From assembly GCA_030141605.1 (NCBI GenBank), contig JAQGDQ010000018.1, positions 1,032,501-1,096,500 on the forward strand: 64,000 bases of DNA. Direction: 5' to 3'. Shown one piece after another: positions 1 to 11,850 of the stretch (the stretch's first letter is position 1; every line of letters begins with the position of its first letter). A program made the position numbers and the translations under genes. The notes beneath the pieces were generated by a model. It saw nothing but the letters and a program-made list of their open reading frames with translations, was not told the origin of the DNA and ran no database searches. The DNA is from Tubiluchus corallicola (lineage: Eukaryota > Priapulida > Priapulimorpha > Priapulimorphida > Tubiluchidae).

Positions 1-106
1 TGCTAACTTGCAAAAGCCCAACCTATTCATTTATCCTTAGATAAAGAATGATGAAAAAACAATTTTCTTAACTTAATTATTTAGTCACTTTGCATCCTCA
101 CTACAG

Positions 107-217
107 ACACTATATGGAGTATTTTTGAAGGAAAAGAATCCTCGAGCCATCGATAATATATGTGGTGCCTTGGCTAGGATGATTATGGCCTCTCCCACTA
201 CTGTCCCGTTAAATGAA
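107..217 (+). CDS. IPO4: Importin-4 (IPO4) homologue, third-last coding exon
   Basis: The exon follows an acceptor ending in ctacag at 106 and ends before the donor gtatgtt at 218. It encodes 37 whole codons, phase 0 at both ends. The peptide contains NPRAIDNICGALARMIMASP, which matches the conserved C-terminal HEAT-repeat helix of importin-4 (family pattern: NPRVRDNICGALARL.MASP). Importin-4 is a karyopherin-beta that carries histones, ribosomal proteins and other cargo through the nuclear pore under RanGTP control. The 5' part of the gene lies outside the window. RanBP6/IPO5 are relatives, but the wording of this helix and of the next exon fits IPO4 best. Confidence 0.85.
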
Positions 218-551
218 GTATGTTAAGCCAACTCCATTCATTGTGTTGCAAATCTTATATTTAAAAAGTTAGCTATACATATTTGGTTATATGCAAGCTA
301 GGAATTGGGTTTAGCCTTGCAGCCTCAAATTATGCTTAATAGTTTTAAAAATTAAGTAAAATTTTTGCAAAAGTAAAAACTTGTGTAAAGGTAAATGTTA
401 ATTTCAACATTAAGATGGTGTCGTGCTTATAATTATGATCTTAATGTCAAAATTAGTTAGAATCGCTCTAGTGTGAGCGATTTAACAATGGAATGATTAA
501 TTTGGTTGGTCAGCTATAAAGGGAGAACTTTTGAACTACCTCAGCCCCTGG

Positions 552-632
552 CAAATACTGTGGCTTGATTGTCTGAGATGTTTGCAATGTAAGCAAAGGG
601 TCATTGGTTCAAATTCAGACTGCCTTCCATTT
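552..632 (+). repeat. tRNA-like sequence (tRNA-derived SINE head or tRNA pseudogene)
   Basis: An A-box-like word tggcttgattgt (561-572) is followed about 45 bp later by a B-box-like word ggttcaaattc (606-616), the spacing of an internal RNA polymerase III promoter. The stems between them are imperfect, so this is a relic and not a working tRNA gene. Confidence 0.35.
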
Positions 633-1163
633 TTTCACATTTCCTGACTTTTAAGTTTGGCGTCAAAATTTAATTAATTGTGGCCTTCTATAACATAGTA
701 CCAGCATGTAGTATTACAGTTGTACAACCAGAAGCAAATTTTATTTGCAATTAAAAACATAGAAGTGACACTTTATGTTTTGCGTTATATTTATTAACTT
801 AATTCACACTTGAATTAGTTGAAGGTAACAAACAGAAACGTTAAGCAAAAAAAGAAAACATTTATTTATAATTCGAAATTTGTTTTGTATTGTGACTTCT
901 TCACAAATTTGTTTATAGGTTATTGAACTATAGGGTATAGGGTACAGGTTATAGGTGGGAAGTTTCCCGCATTATGTGTAAACGACACCATTTGAAATAA
1001 CATAGAGGAATTAACAGCGGGAAACCTCGTGGTTTCTAAATAATTGATTGCGCAGTTTCTTGCTCTGATTATTCTTTATTCTTTGAGCGATTTCTTATAG
1101 AAACTGTGCAGTAAGAAACCAATCAGAAGTGGGCTTTGTTGATCAGGTGATAGATTATCAGCA

Positions 1164-1213
1164 CCTCTCTCTCTCTCTCTCTCTCTCGCTCGCTCGCACG
1201 CACACACACACAC
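1164..1213. repeat. Compound (CT)n-(CG)-(CA)n microsatellite
   Basis: A CT dinucleotide run passes into gctcgctcgcacg and then a CA run. It lies in the IPO4 intron. Confidence 0.9.
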
Positions 1214-1334
1214 TTCAGTCTGAGTCTTCTAGCACTTTCCCTTTGAGGGAAACTGCCCTATGTAAAAATGGGCCATAACTTTGAAATATTTGCAGTCATA
1301 ACTTTATTTACCTTTACATTTTATTTTTTGACAG

Positions 1335-1509
1335 GTGTTTCCATTCATGATTGAGTGCTTACCTCTTAAGGAAGATTTTGCAGAGAATAAGACAGTGCAT
1401 GAAAGTATTCTGACAGTTGCTTCTTTGGACAGCAACTCAGTGTTGCCTTATCTACCTAAGATTATTAGTGCTATAGCCCAGGGATTGGAAACAACTCAGC
1501 TCAATGAAG
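1335..1509 (+). CDS. IPO4: Importin-4 homologue, penultimate coding exon
   Basis: The acceptor ttttttgacag ends at 1334 and the donor gtatgt starts at 1510. The exon has 58 codons plus one base, so it enters in phase 0 (matching the previous exon) and leaves in phase 1. The peptide starts VFPFMIECLPLKEDFAENKT. The LPLKED word is characteristic of the IPO4 C-terminal HEAT repeats, where human IPO4 also has ALPLKEDLEE. The rest forms two amphipathic helices, as expected of a HEAT repeat. Confidence 0.87.
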
Positions 1510-3621
1510 GTATGTAATTTTTATATATCTGCACCATTTAGCTGCCTTGAGTTTAATATCATAAATTTACTTTCAATAAGTTCTTGTATGCGTTTTGTTC
1601 AAGATATCTCGTATGTGATTCTCCTCTTTTACAGAAATCCTGTGTGTATTTCTCTCCAGAAAATCGTTTAATATTTTTCACCGCCTAAATAAATCCTTGT
1701 ATACGACTGCCCCAAAAAGGACGTCCTCCTGTATTAATCTTCCAGAGAGACCATTACTCTTATTCATGTTATTTTTTGGGGGGTAGTAGGAAGTTTAGGT
1801 GTTCAGGTACTATGTGCATTCATCATTTTAAAATTTAGTGTCAAGGAAAAATAATACGTAAATCTGTCCCTTTGCAATTTGACTGGTGTTATATGTATCT
1901 GTTGTTATTTGTCTCAGGTAAGTCGGTTGAATTCAAAGGTAATCGTTATCTTTTGTGTTTTATTTTGAAGAATTATTTCTCAAGATACAATAGGACTCAA
2001 ATACTTATAGTGAAATTTTGAACTAACAGAGTGACTTGCCTCCCATAAGGACTTTCGAGAGTACTTGCTACAATTGACGTCAAACAAAGTGTCAATCATT
2101 CTCAGTCAAGTTCTGCTGACTGACCAATCAGTGTGTATATTTTTCACCATGCACACAGAACCGGTTCATTACTTCGTCTTTCGGGACAAGAGCTCTACTA
2201 TATTCTTATGAAAAATGCTCAACTTTTCATAAATTTACGGGAGAGAAATCAGCCCGGTTTTAGATCTTATTACAGGATTGTCTGTATTGTCAATTCAAAT
2301 TGCAGGTGAATTAGTGGAAATATATAGTATAATTTCGTTTTTTATAGGAAGAAATGCGCAGCGTTTGAGTCTATGAGTTACTGATTTTGTTATTAATATA
2401 CTGCGCAGTTTAGTTTAGTGTACGACCTTGATAGCTAGATAAAGACAAGTATTAGCTTTGAAAAATATAAATTAACTTAACGAGGTTAAATAGGCCAATC
2501 TTATGACGCTGCTTTAGTGATCACAAATGTAAAATGGCCTACTTGAACAGAGGTGGCAATGAAATTTATAACTTTATATTGAAGCCCGAGTTGGCAGGTG
2601 TAAATGATTCAAGGTTAACATGCGTGTAAAAATTACAGAATAAGCACCTCTAAATAAGTTTTCGGTTGTAGGAATAATAAGGTTGTAGGAATGGCCAGTT
2701 AGCAATAGTTGAAACCCAGCAGCAGAGTTGAACTCATCTACGGGAATACGTGACAACTGTCAGGATTATGTTGTAAGCGAGCACACTCATAGGAATTCAC
2801 TTTCAGGCAAAATGTTTTCTTTTCTGGTCAGTTTTTATAAACCTCAATAAGTTCTTCACAGTCCAAATTAATTCAAATATGGTCAAAATTTATGTTATAT
2901 ATCAACGTAAAATTTGTATCCTGAAATAGTCAATTTTATGCTAAATGTGGATAACTGCTTGCAAACGACACATTTAAACGATTAGTTAAAATTAGAAAAA
3001 ATACGTCGCAGGTATGATGTGTTTGTATATTCAAAGGCAAAAGAGACTTTCGTAAATATATTTTGTTGTCCATTTATTGTAAAGGAAGGCTAACTGGCTT
3101 AGTTTCTTTATTATACTTGTCTCTACATTTTGAAGTGCTTTGAAACTTCTCAACATTTTGTTTAAATTGAAAAGTCATTTTTTGGCTACTTGAAGTGTTA
3201 ATTTCGTGTAAAAATAGCCGGTACTCTGCAAATTTATGTTTATGAAAAAGTGCAATCAGTTTATATGCTGATTAGACATTAGTTGTGATTGTCATGTTGT
3301 TTAGTTCAGTCTTGACATTTGTTGTCCAGCGTGGGCTGATGTCCTCAATGCCGCTGAGTGTGCTTACGTTACAGCGGAGCGGAGCGGAGCGATAGACCAA
3401 TATGTTTGACGTCAATTGTTACCATTGTGTTTAGTCAGAGTGTTTTCAAATGAACTTTGCACAACTTTGTGATCATGTATGAGCTAATATAAATACAATA
3501 CTAGAACAGTAAAATACCTAAATGCTAGAAAACTACATTGTGAATGATTTTTAAACTACTTTTTTGTATATTAAATATTGGTAAGACTATTGTGCTTATA
3601 AAAAGCTTTTTTTACTTTTAG
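1510..3621 (+). other. IPO4 last intron
   Basis: This is a phase-1 intron. It contains a 16-bp word (acaattgacgtcaaac, 2070-2085) that recurs inverted at 3404-3419, and a small ggagc repeat at 3374-3391. No exon-like reading frame was seen. Confidence 0.7.
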
Positions 3622-3746
3622 AGTCAAAACCCATAGCAGTAGAATTGCTAAAGAGTTTTCGCCAAAAACATCAACCGGAATATGAAAAAGCTGTTAATTT
3701 GTTACCACCTGATTTGACTGCAAAACTGAAATCTGCGACTATGTGA
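3622..3746 (+). CDS. IPO4: Importin-4 homologue, last coding exon
   Basis: The acceptor acttttag ends at 3621. The first codon is completed by the last base of the previous exon (G plus AG, Glu). The exon encodes 42 residues ending KLKSATM and stops at TGA 3744-3746. The stretch with SFRQKHQPEYEKAVNLLP aligns with the end of IPO4 (AKQHTDSFQAALGSLP in human), the last helix of the karyopherin solenoid. This is the true C terminus of the protein. Confidence 0.85.
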
Positions 3747-4150
3747 GGGCTGACTTTGAGTTCAAACTGTCAGACATTATAGATCTGAGGTGCTATTATC
3801 ATACATAAACCAAAACTTGAAAGCAATCTCATAGAGACGTGCATTGTATCTTGTTAGTTTTTCATCTCTTTGCATGTTGTTTATGTTCTTATAGTAGTTT
3901 TAAAACGGTTATTATAAAATTGAACTATACAGGGTTTAGTATTTTTTAGTGTTTGAAGTAATTAGGTCAACAAGTTGTCATATCAGTACTTTCAATCTGT
4001 TATTGACATTATTGTATACATGTCATTTTTTGTAATTCTTAAAGGCTGTTATTGTTAATGTTATTATGTTATTTGTAATTTTTCTCATGCATTTTAAATA
4101 TTTTCAGAAAACACAAGTTAGTGTTCAATAAAGTAATAGTTAATTTTTTT
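3747..4150 (+). other. IPO4 3' untranslated region
   Basis: An AT-rich region between the stop codon and the AATAAA at 4127. The end is inferred from the usual 10-30 nt spacing to cleavage. Confidence 0.6.
4127..4132 (+). terminator. Poly(A) signal AATAAA of IPO4
   Basis: A canonical AATAAA 381 bases after the IPO4 stop codon, followed by T-rich sequence. Confidence 0.75.
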
Positions 4151-4732
4151 CATAAAGCACTGGATAAAGCTTTTTGCTAATTGTGAAGTAATTTAAAAGT
4201 TTGTTTTTTACAAATGACAAGAGATTGAAAGCTTTAATTTGCTTGACAAAGCAAAAATTATGGGACAAAGTTGTAGGACAACCACACGACCATAATCAAA
4301 ACTTTGCAGAATTTACGACTTCATTAAACAGTGGAGGCAAGAAACAAGGAGTCATTATTGCAGAGACATAATTGGAAATGTGCAGTTAGGTTTGTTACAC
4401 TAATTTCCTGCACGCTCGTTCACAGTTTGAAATCAGATATGATAACATACTACAGACTAAATTTTAATTCTGTCTGCTAGTTTTACAAATAATAAATATA
4501 AGAGCACCAGCAAAGCATCAATTGTGACTGACACCTGAAAGAGGGAAACATGAAATGATGCTGAGGAAGGAGCCAAACTTTTGCACATGGAGGTGAGTGC
4601 CTTTTGCAACATAATCTTATTTTACTTAGGCCTGAAATGTATCTGTTTTTTTTTTCAATTCTTTTGTATTTATTACTCTGTAGGCCTACTGCATATGTGA
4701 GACTTAGATGTAGCATAAAGGAACTTTAAGAA

Positions 4733-5170
<438 letters not shown>

Positions 5171-7640
5171 TGTAAAAGGAAAAATTATCTGCGGTAGTGC
5201 TTTGCTGCATAGATCCAAAAATAAAAGAAGTATCTCGACTGCTTGTGCCTTACAGTACATGGGAAAGGCAACACTGGTTGTTGTTCTCAACTCTAGTTGT
5301 AGTTCATTGGGTGGTCCCAGAAGTAAGTGAAGTATCATCACTGCTAACGAATGCTTGTTTTTCGTAGAGATCTTTTGGTAAACATTTTCAGTCTTCCGTT
5401 TTTGTTAGAAACTTAGAACTTAGCATTTTTGTGTTTTTTAACTAACTTTATATGTACAATTGAAGTGTAACTGTCAGGACTTAGTAACTACAAAGTTACT
5501 TGTAACGTCTGTTTTGCTTCATGTAATTCTTGGCAGCCTGTCAAGATTGTTGAGTAGCAATTTGGAGTAACTAAATCACGCTGTTTTAGGGCAAAGTTGC
5601 ATGATATGAATGAGCCATTATTTTGCAGTTTCAGCATTCTACTCAAAATTTATTATATAAACGAGTCGTTTTAGACGGAATGATGTTTTTAAATTTTAGT
5701 TTGTATCCTAACAAATAAATGGCTATACTACCGATAGATGGCGCAACAAGCACAGCGTATTAGGTAGTGCAACAGGTAGAAGACTGTCTGAATCAGATTG
5801 CAAGCTTGTAATATACTAGTTTTTTCCAAGGTTAGCAAAAGTTTTTAAAATGTAACGTATATACTGTACGATCTACCATGACAGCATAACCGTAAAATCA
5901 TTATTATCACTTTGTTTCTAAAGAGAATGGGATACTGTGATTTGTAACTGAGAAATTTTATACGTAAAAATTCGTGTATTAACCGGATTTTGCCAAAAGC
6001 CTCGTGGTTTCATAACACCTGCCTTCAGTAGTCATTTTTTAAATAAACAATCAGTAACCAGTTAACAAAATTTAGTTTGAATGATGGTGCAGCTTTGGAT
6101 TCCGTTTCGCAGAAGAAGAAAATTGGGAAAAATGAGTTAAGCATGCCTTGATTTACGATTACCAATCAGTTTTTATCATTAATTAAAAATAGACCTCATA
6201 TCTTATCCCATGCACTCCTCCTCATGCAAGTGAAACTATGCTGCATTAACAAGAAATGTTCGAAGTTTGATGATGATGCTTGGCAAGGCGGCAAGAGCCC
6301 CCGAGTTGAACCAATAATTCAAGCATTATTTGAGACAAACTTTGCAATCAAATTTCAATAAAGCCGGTCACAATGGATGAAGACAAAATGCTGAGTCAAT
6401 ACTTTTGTCTGTAGACGAAAAAACGGCGGATCTATATACACATCGATAATTTGTGAAAAACTTATAAAAGATGTTAAAACGTACTAAAAATTTTTCCTCT
6501 TAAATTCAAAACTGCGTTGGTGCATCGTGTCGGGATTAGTTGTATTTTGCTTGAAATGATTAATTCATGATCGATAATCGTTGAATAGTCAATAACAAAA
6601 CAACAAATCAATTTATATTTGTCATGTGAAAGAAAACACTGTTTCGGATGGGCTGCCATCGTTTAACTGCCGAGAATATAAAAACCTTTTTGACACTAGT
6701 GACCGCAAATTTGTATCCATCCAAGACCAATAATTGGTAATCGATAAAAGGCGACAAAATTCCCAGAGGTTTGCCCAAATGTTTGTCACATTACGGTACA
6801 TTTTGATCTGCAACTCCAAAACGACTTGACAATTGTGTGTGCCCAGATTATTATTCTAATTATGTTGACTGTGATTTATAATAAATATTTCCTGAAGTTT
6901 TATCATGCCAAGGGCCTTTAAGATACTTTTTCATTGTCATCAAAATTTTATGATCGATTATTGTTGTCATCTTTGACATGATCATGATGAATTAAAATTA
7001 TTATCTGTCAAATACAGTCTCAACAGAAAATCATTTAAGTTCATTTCAGTGTTGTACATGTTTGGGGTTATGTTATAATCAAATTGAGATTAGCTTGCTG
7101 GTAGGGCGTGCTGGTTTAGCACTTTGACACTAAACGTATAAGATGATTAATCACGAAAATTATGTATTGACATATACAAGAAAAGAACCAAAATAAATAT
7201 GCATTGCATTAATTCTGTAGAACTAATATAGGCGGAACTGCGCATTTCAAGAGCGCTCTTTTAAAAATACCGGATTTCTAATTCCGGGGCAAGACGGTGT
7301 TACAGGTATTAAAATATTTGTCTGACTGCTAGTTTTTGGACTTCTTACTATTTTTTCTATTCTAGTTTGAAACTCATTAATGTTATAATGTATTGCCTTG
7401 AGCTAAGTACGTAACTCGTCTTTTGTTAAATAAAATACTAGTCCCCAGTAGAATGTAATACAATTAACAGAAAATGTACGACCTTTAGTGAGGAGTATGT
7501 TACGTCTTGATAACCATTAACTTGTCAGTGGCTGCTCCACGGAGAATATCCACTGTACTTACGACAGACGGTTTGGGAAACATCCAGAAACCCATCGGTT
7601 TAGTTCTAGGTGTTCTTGGATTTTATGTAACTGACCACGC
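5171..7640. other. Intergenic DNA between IPO4 and teashirt
   Basis: No exon, RNA gene or clear repeat seen. Short open frames (for example 6474-6659 and 6622-6819 on the minus strand) have no recognisable motif and no splice context. Confidence 0.6.
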
Positions 7641-7728
7641 AATGTCTTCCAATGAGTACTTGAATATCTCTGTGTCAGTGCTAAATTATCACAGTCAAAT
7701 GATATCCAAGCACTCATTGGAAGACGTT
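7641..7728 (+). ncRNA. Candidate pre-miRNA-like hairpin
   Basis: The arms 7641-7668 and 7701-7728 pair over 28 positions with only two A-C mismatches and one G-U pair. Inside them, ctgtg (7670-7674) pairs with cacag (7690-7694) around a 15-nt loop. The size (88 nt), near-perfect stem of about 33 bp and small loop fit an animal microRNA precursor. I do not recognise the arm sequences as a known family. It lies 393 bp upstream of the teashirt start codon. Expression is unproven, and a decayed palindromic repeat is the alternative. Confidence 0.35.
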
Positions 7729-8120
7729 ACAGCTAAATGTGATACGGGGGATTTGTCTAGAAGCATTACGGCCATTACGGGGATTATTGAGAATTTATCT
7801 ACCCGCTATGAGCTTCTTGCACTCTGTCTGTGTCGGTTTGCTATAAAAATTAATTACACAGCGTGGCAGTTGCAGCTCTGAGAGTTCCATACAAATGAAC
7901 GTATCTGCCCCTGTCATTAAGATTTATTGGTGGGCTGGTCCTGCAAGCTTCAGACTTTACACGTAGAGCGCTGTCGACGCGTTGTGTTGTTGTCTGTGTG
8001 TGCATGCTAAGCGGTGGAGGATTCTTTCCTCGTGTTTATGTGAGTCGCACACGTGTAAGTGAGAATTACCTGTACCCATGTGTCGCATCTTTAGGATTAC
8101 TGTATTTTTGTGTAGCTACG

Positions 8121-8160
8121 ATGACACGACGGAAACAGGAATGTCCTAAAAGACTAAAAT
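8121..8160 (+). CDS. tsh: Teashirt/tiptop coding exon 1 (RRKQ motif)
   Basis: ATG at 8121 opens MTRRKQECPKRLK, then one base before the donor gtgagt at 8161 (phase 1). Vertebrate TSHZ proteins begin with a short exon encoding MPRRKQQAP-type sequence. The same N-terminal RRKQ.xP motif occurs in SALL, FOG and BCL11 proteins, where it binds the RBBP4/NuRD co-repressor. The phase matches the large exon at 15120 exactly. An in-frame upstream ATG at 8004 would add 39 residues. I prefer 8121 because the family motif sits at the very N terminus. This exon is too short to be found by ORF length. Confidence 0.85.
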
Positions 8161-8284
8161 GTGAGTTTGTTGTTACAGTCAAAAACTTTTGGTGGGAAAT
8201 GTGCAGTGCGTAAATGACAGCCTAGCGTTGGAGACAGAATGATTATGTATTGAATTATTAAAAATGACAGTATATACATAACAA

Positions 8285-8285
<1 letters not shown>

Positions 8286-8331
<46 letters not shown>

Positions 8332-8358
8332 AGTATATATATTTGTAACTTTTTCGCT

Positions 8359-8384
<26 letters not shown>
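8286..8384. repeat. (AT)n microsatellites
   Basis: Two AT runs, 8286-8326 and about 8359-8384, flank one arm of the inverted repeat described at 8341-8406. Confidence 0.95.
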
Positions 8385-8389
<5 letters not shown>

Positions 8390-8406
8390 GCGAAAAAGTT
8401 ACAAAT
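8341..8406. repeat. Perfect 19-bp inverted repeat with AT loop
   Basis: Bases 8341-8359 (atttgtaactttttcgctt) are exactly complementary to 8388-8406. The 28-base spacer is almost pure AT, so the locus can extrude as a cruciform or fold in RNA. It lies 180 bp downstream of the teashirt exon 1 donor. Confidence 0.95.
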
Positions 8407-10139
8407 AGCTTCCTAAGTTTTTACTGAGCTTCGGCTATAAATTCCGTATAATACACATAGGCGAGTTTAGTGTTTGTCGGCTGTTATCGTGAACTTGTTG
8501 TCATATTGTCATATTATCAAAATCTTGTTTTGTTGAGTTTTCGCTTATCGGAAAGTATAGGCATATATGTACAAGTATAATAATGAAATGTGTTCATTAC
8601 TTTATCACTGTAGTTGCTCATTTTCCTCAACGGACGATTGCAGAGTAATTAATCTGATCTGTTTGTGTGTACTTTTCTTCGGTATGGTTAGATTTTGGGG
8701 ACAAAGGGTCTGCACTAGAGGTCAAAGGTTAGTTTTTCACAACTATTGTGTAGCGTGTGTAGTGTGTTAAACGACAGTATGATACACGCAATTAATAATA
8801 CAAGCATCTAGGAGAGCATATAATATATTTCAAGGTCAACTTGGTAGTCACGAGATTTAAGTGTATTATAACTTGAAACTAGCTAGAAATGTTTGTGTTT
8901 ACGGAAAAACACCGATGTTATTGCAGTCACAGAATTTGACCTACACCTGATCTGTTGTTTTCTTGTATTACATTGTTTTCTTGTAAACCAAAGCAAAGAT
9001 ATCTTTACTTGATAATTTTATTTGTAGAACTATGTTTATTAGATTTATTTTTGTTAATCGATTAAATAACTAGGTCAAGGGAAAGAACCGATGAACATGT
9101 TTCTGTTTAGTGATTGATTCATTCTCAAAAATTTCTAAAGAAATAATTAAAATTTCTAGTATTTTTTTCTATTATTAAATCTTATACTGATGTGACTGCG
9201 TTGCATTGAATTGTTTCCTGGTTTCACAGTTTACATTCCAAACACTGATGTTGCAAAGCGTTCTCTACGTGTGCAGGCTATTTTTAATTAGCTATATGCA
9301 ATCGAACATTTATACCTTTACAGCACCAATCTTGTCGGCTGGGGTAAGAAAAAGTAAGGGTTAAGAAACGATGTGCCTAGAAACTCTCGTGATATTTTTG
9401 TACAGCTTAACCGATTGCAAAGCACTATCTAGCTCTTGTTGGCTATGTCTAGTAATGTTATGCTTGTGTCGAAGCCAGGTCTTACGTCGATAAAATGAGA
9501 CACAGAATTGGAGGAAGTATCTTATGTACGTTCGTCTCCCCATAAACGGCAATCGGCTGTTGAAACTCGACTTTTTGTCGACGGCCACCTATCCATTTAC
9601 TAACTCACCCAACCATCATAACCAAAACATGCACGTTAAATAAATTAGTAGTGTTGCAGTAGTGGTGAGCACAAGCTAATGTCAAGTTTATAAAGTGTTT
9701 GTAAATGAAAACATGAAGTTTTTGCTGTACTGAGCACTCGCACAGCTTTTCATTTGTTTTAGTAGCAGTCTGTAAGCACACCAAGAGTTATGCGTCACCT
9801 GTCGTTACATGCAAGAGTAAATTTTACAGAAAGCAACTTGACTATAATGTACCTTAGTTCTTTTACAAGCGTCGTGTACTTAGTTGTTTTTTAGATCTAG
9901 TTTGTTTGCGAAATGGATTGCGTCCGAGGGACAAAACAAACAATACGTAGAAGCGATGGAAACTTAGGAAAAAACTTCATGCTAATGAAATGGACAGTTA
10001 ATAAAGCAAGCCCATAGTGCTGGTTTAATGTATTAAAGTTCTTGTTATTTTAGGATGTTTTTAATTACGTCAGACGCGTTTACGCAACAAATTACGTTTT
10101 TAGTAAGAGTGATATTCGTGTAATGACGTGTGCATCGTT

Positions 10140-10450
10140 ATTTGAACGATTTCTCCTTGAGCTGAGGATTTGACAGTTGCTGCTGCTGTAGCTGTTCAGC
10201 ATCATTCTCAGCTTCCCATGATGGACAGCTTGTCACAGAGAGATGCAAACTGCACAACGTATCCGCATTTAGCTGCAATAACGACCATAATCAATCATGT
10301 AGCAATGAACTCTCTCTGACACGAGGGAGGTCCCAGTTCCGGTGAAGCTGCACGTACTTTGGTAGAGGGGGAGTACTTAAGCTTGACCTTGGCATTTCAG
10401 TAGCTTGCCATCCCAACGATGGAACACACACCCTCTCCACCACGTTTAAT
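10140..10450. promoter_or_regulatory. Candidate teashirt intronic enhancer A
   Basis: A block that is less AT-rich and more complex than its surroundings. It contains ATCAATCA at 10290-10297, the reverse complement of a PBX/HOX TGATTGAT site. Teashirt genes are known Hox/PBX targets and partners. The call rests on composition and motif only. Confidence 0.25.
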
Positions 10451-11569
10451 TTTACACGTTGTAGGTTTTTGCGATAATAGTAATTTCAGCTGTAGGTTCT
10501 GTCAACGGTTTTAGTTTCAGTTCGCAAAGACAATTAATATAATTATAATAGTCGACGAAAAAAAGCAAAATCACACAATTTCAAAAGGAAATTAATGTGT
10601 CCATGCATCAAAACAATGTCATATGCATTGATCAATGGCAGTTTTATGTAAATTGAACGGTTAAAAGCACTTAGATTGTTTGAAATTCACAATGGCCGAC
10701 CTGCGACATTTGTCATGTGTAAATTTAGAGCCAAAGTCTGTATTGTTTTCGGGTTTTCTGGGAAACCTATTTGAATTTTTATTGATTTTGGTTTATTTCT
10801 AAACTTGGACAAGTATGCGGTTGGCTTTACAATGCCTTCGATAGCATTGATTCAGGGAGAATTCCAATCTTATTAAATCGGTTACCTGGAATAGACGTTT
10901 TTTCAGTTTCAATCGCGACTTTAAACCGCGTGTGAATATTGGTTTTCCGTGAATGCAGACATGCAACACGTAGCTTTACGTGTGAGTTCTGAGATATGTT
11001 GAATGTAAGGTGTAATGATAAGCTCGTGTCGGTATTGCTTATTAATTTCTAGAAGCAATTACCAACAAAATTTAGATATTAAAGGTATTCCTAAAAATAA
11101 GTTAAAGAAGTGCAACTATGATTTTATTGCTAGGACGGTAAGCAACAGGTTATGTTCTTGGTTTCTGCGAGTGTTTAAAGTAATTACCAATAAATTTTGG
11201 AATTAAGTGTTTGTTTTGGAATTACTATTTTTTCACTATGTTTAGTATGTGTAACATTGACATTGTTATTTTAGTATTCACTAGGCAATGCTTGAAACGA
11301 TTGTGTTTCATAAAATCAATTTGCATGTAGTTAGAAACTTTGTGATTTATAAATAATGTAGCTAGTAAACAAAGATGTTATAAAAACGTTAGTGATATAT
11401 TCCCGCCGATTTTACTAAATTTATATTGCGCCCCATAAACCGCTACATCTAGAAATGTTTGCAAATTGAAATTTAATATGATTTTGCCTTATTGTAAAAC
11501 CTCTTTAATATTTAATAAGCGATGCGTCCAAAACATGAAAATTTCGAAATTGAATGGGTGTTGCGCATG

Positions 11570-11850
11570 GAGTTGTTCACTTTTTCACTAGCTGACACCA
11601 TCTGCTGTTTGCTGAACACAAATCAATCTCGCTTGTTTGTGGCCCGTCAATCAGGCTGCCATTAAAGCTTTGTGCGGCGGTGCAGTCCATCACGTTTATA
11701 TGCATTCGTGTGGAGTATCAATCATAAGCTGCCTTATTACTTGTGGCATGCGTCTGACAGGCTGATGTGTTGGCGAGCTTATTGCCTCTGCTCCCGCTGA
11801 GCGACCTAGCCACAGCTCATCTCAGCTTGCCCTCTTATTAAAGCAACATC
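11570..11850. promoter_or_regulatory. Candidate teashirt intronic enhancer B
   Basis: A GC-richer block with cgtcaatcagg at 11645-11655 and tatcaatcat at 11716-11725, both PBX/HOX-like. It has several cagctc/cagctt words and no open frame. Confidence 0.28.

Larger units (their letters stand above)
218..1334 (+). other. IPO4 intron
   Basis: This is a phase-0 intron. It holds a tRNA-like relic (about 552-632) and a CT/CG/CA simple repeat (about 1164-1213). Two short self-complementary words (gggaagtttcccgc near 959 and gcgggaaacc near 1017) hint at an old repeat. I see no coding signal. Confidence 0.7.

Noticed and set aside
7507-7881. 124-codon frame upstream of teashirt
   Set aside because: The frame crosses the hairpin at 7641-7728, has no recognisable domain, and its apparent start is not an ATG.
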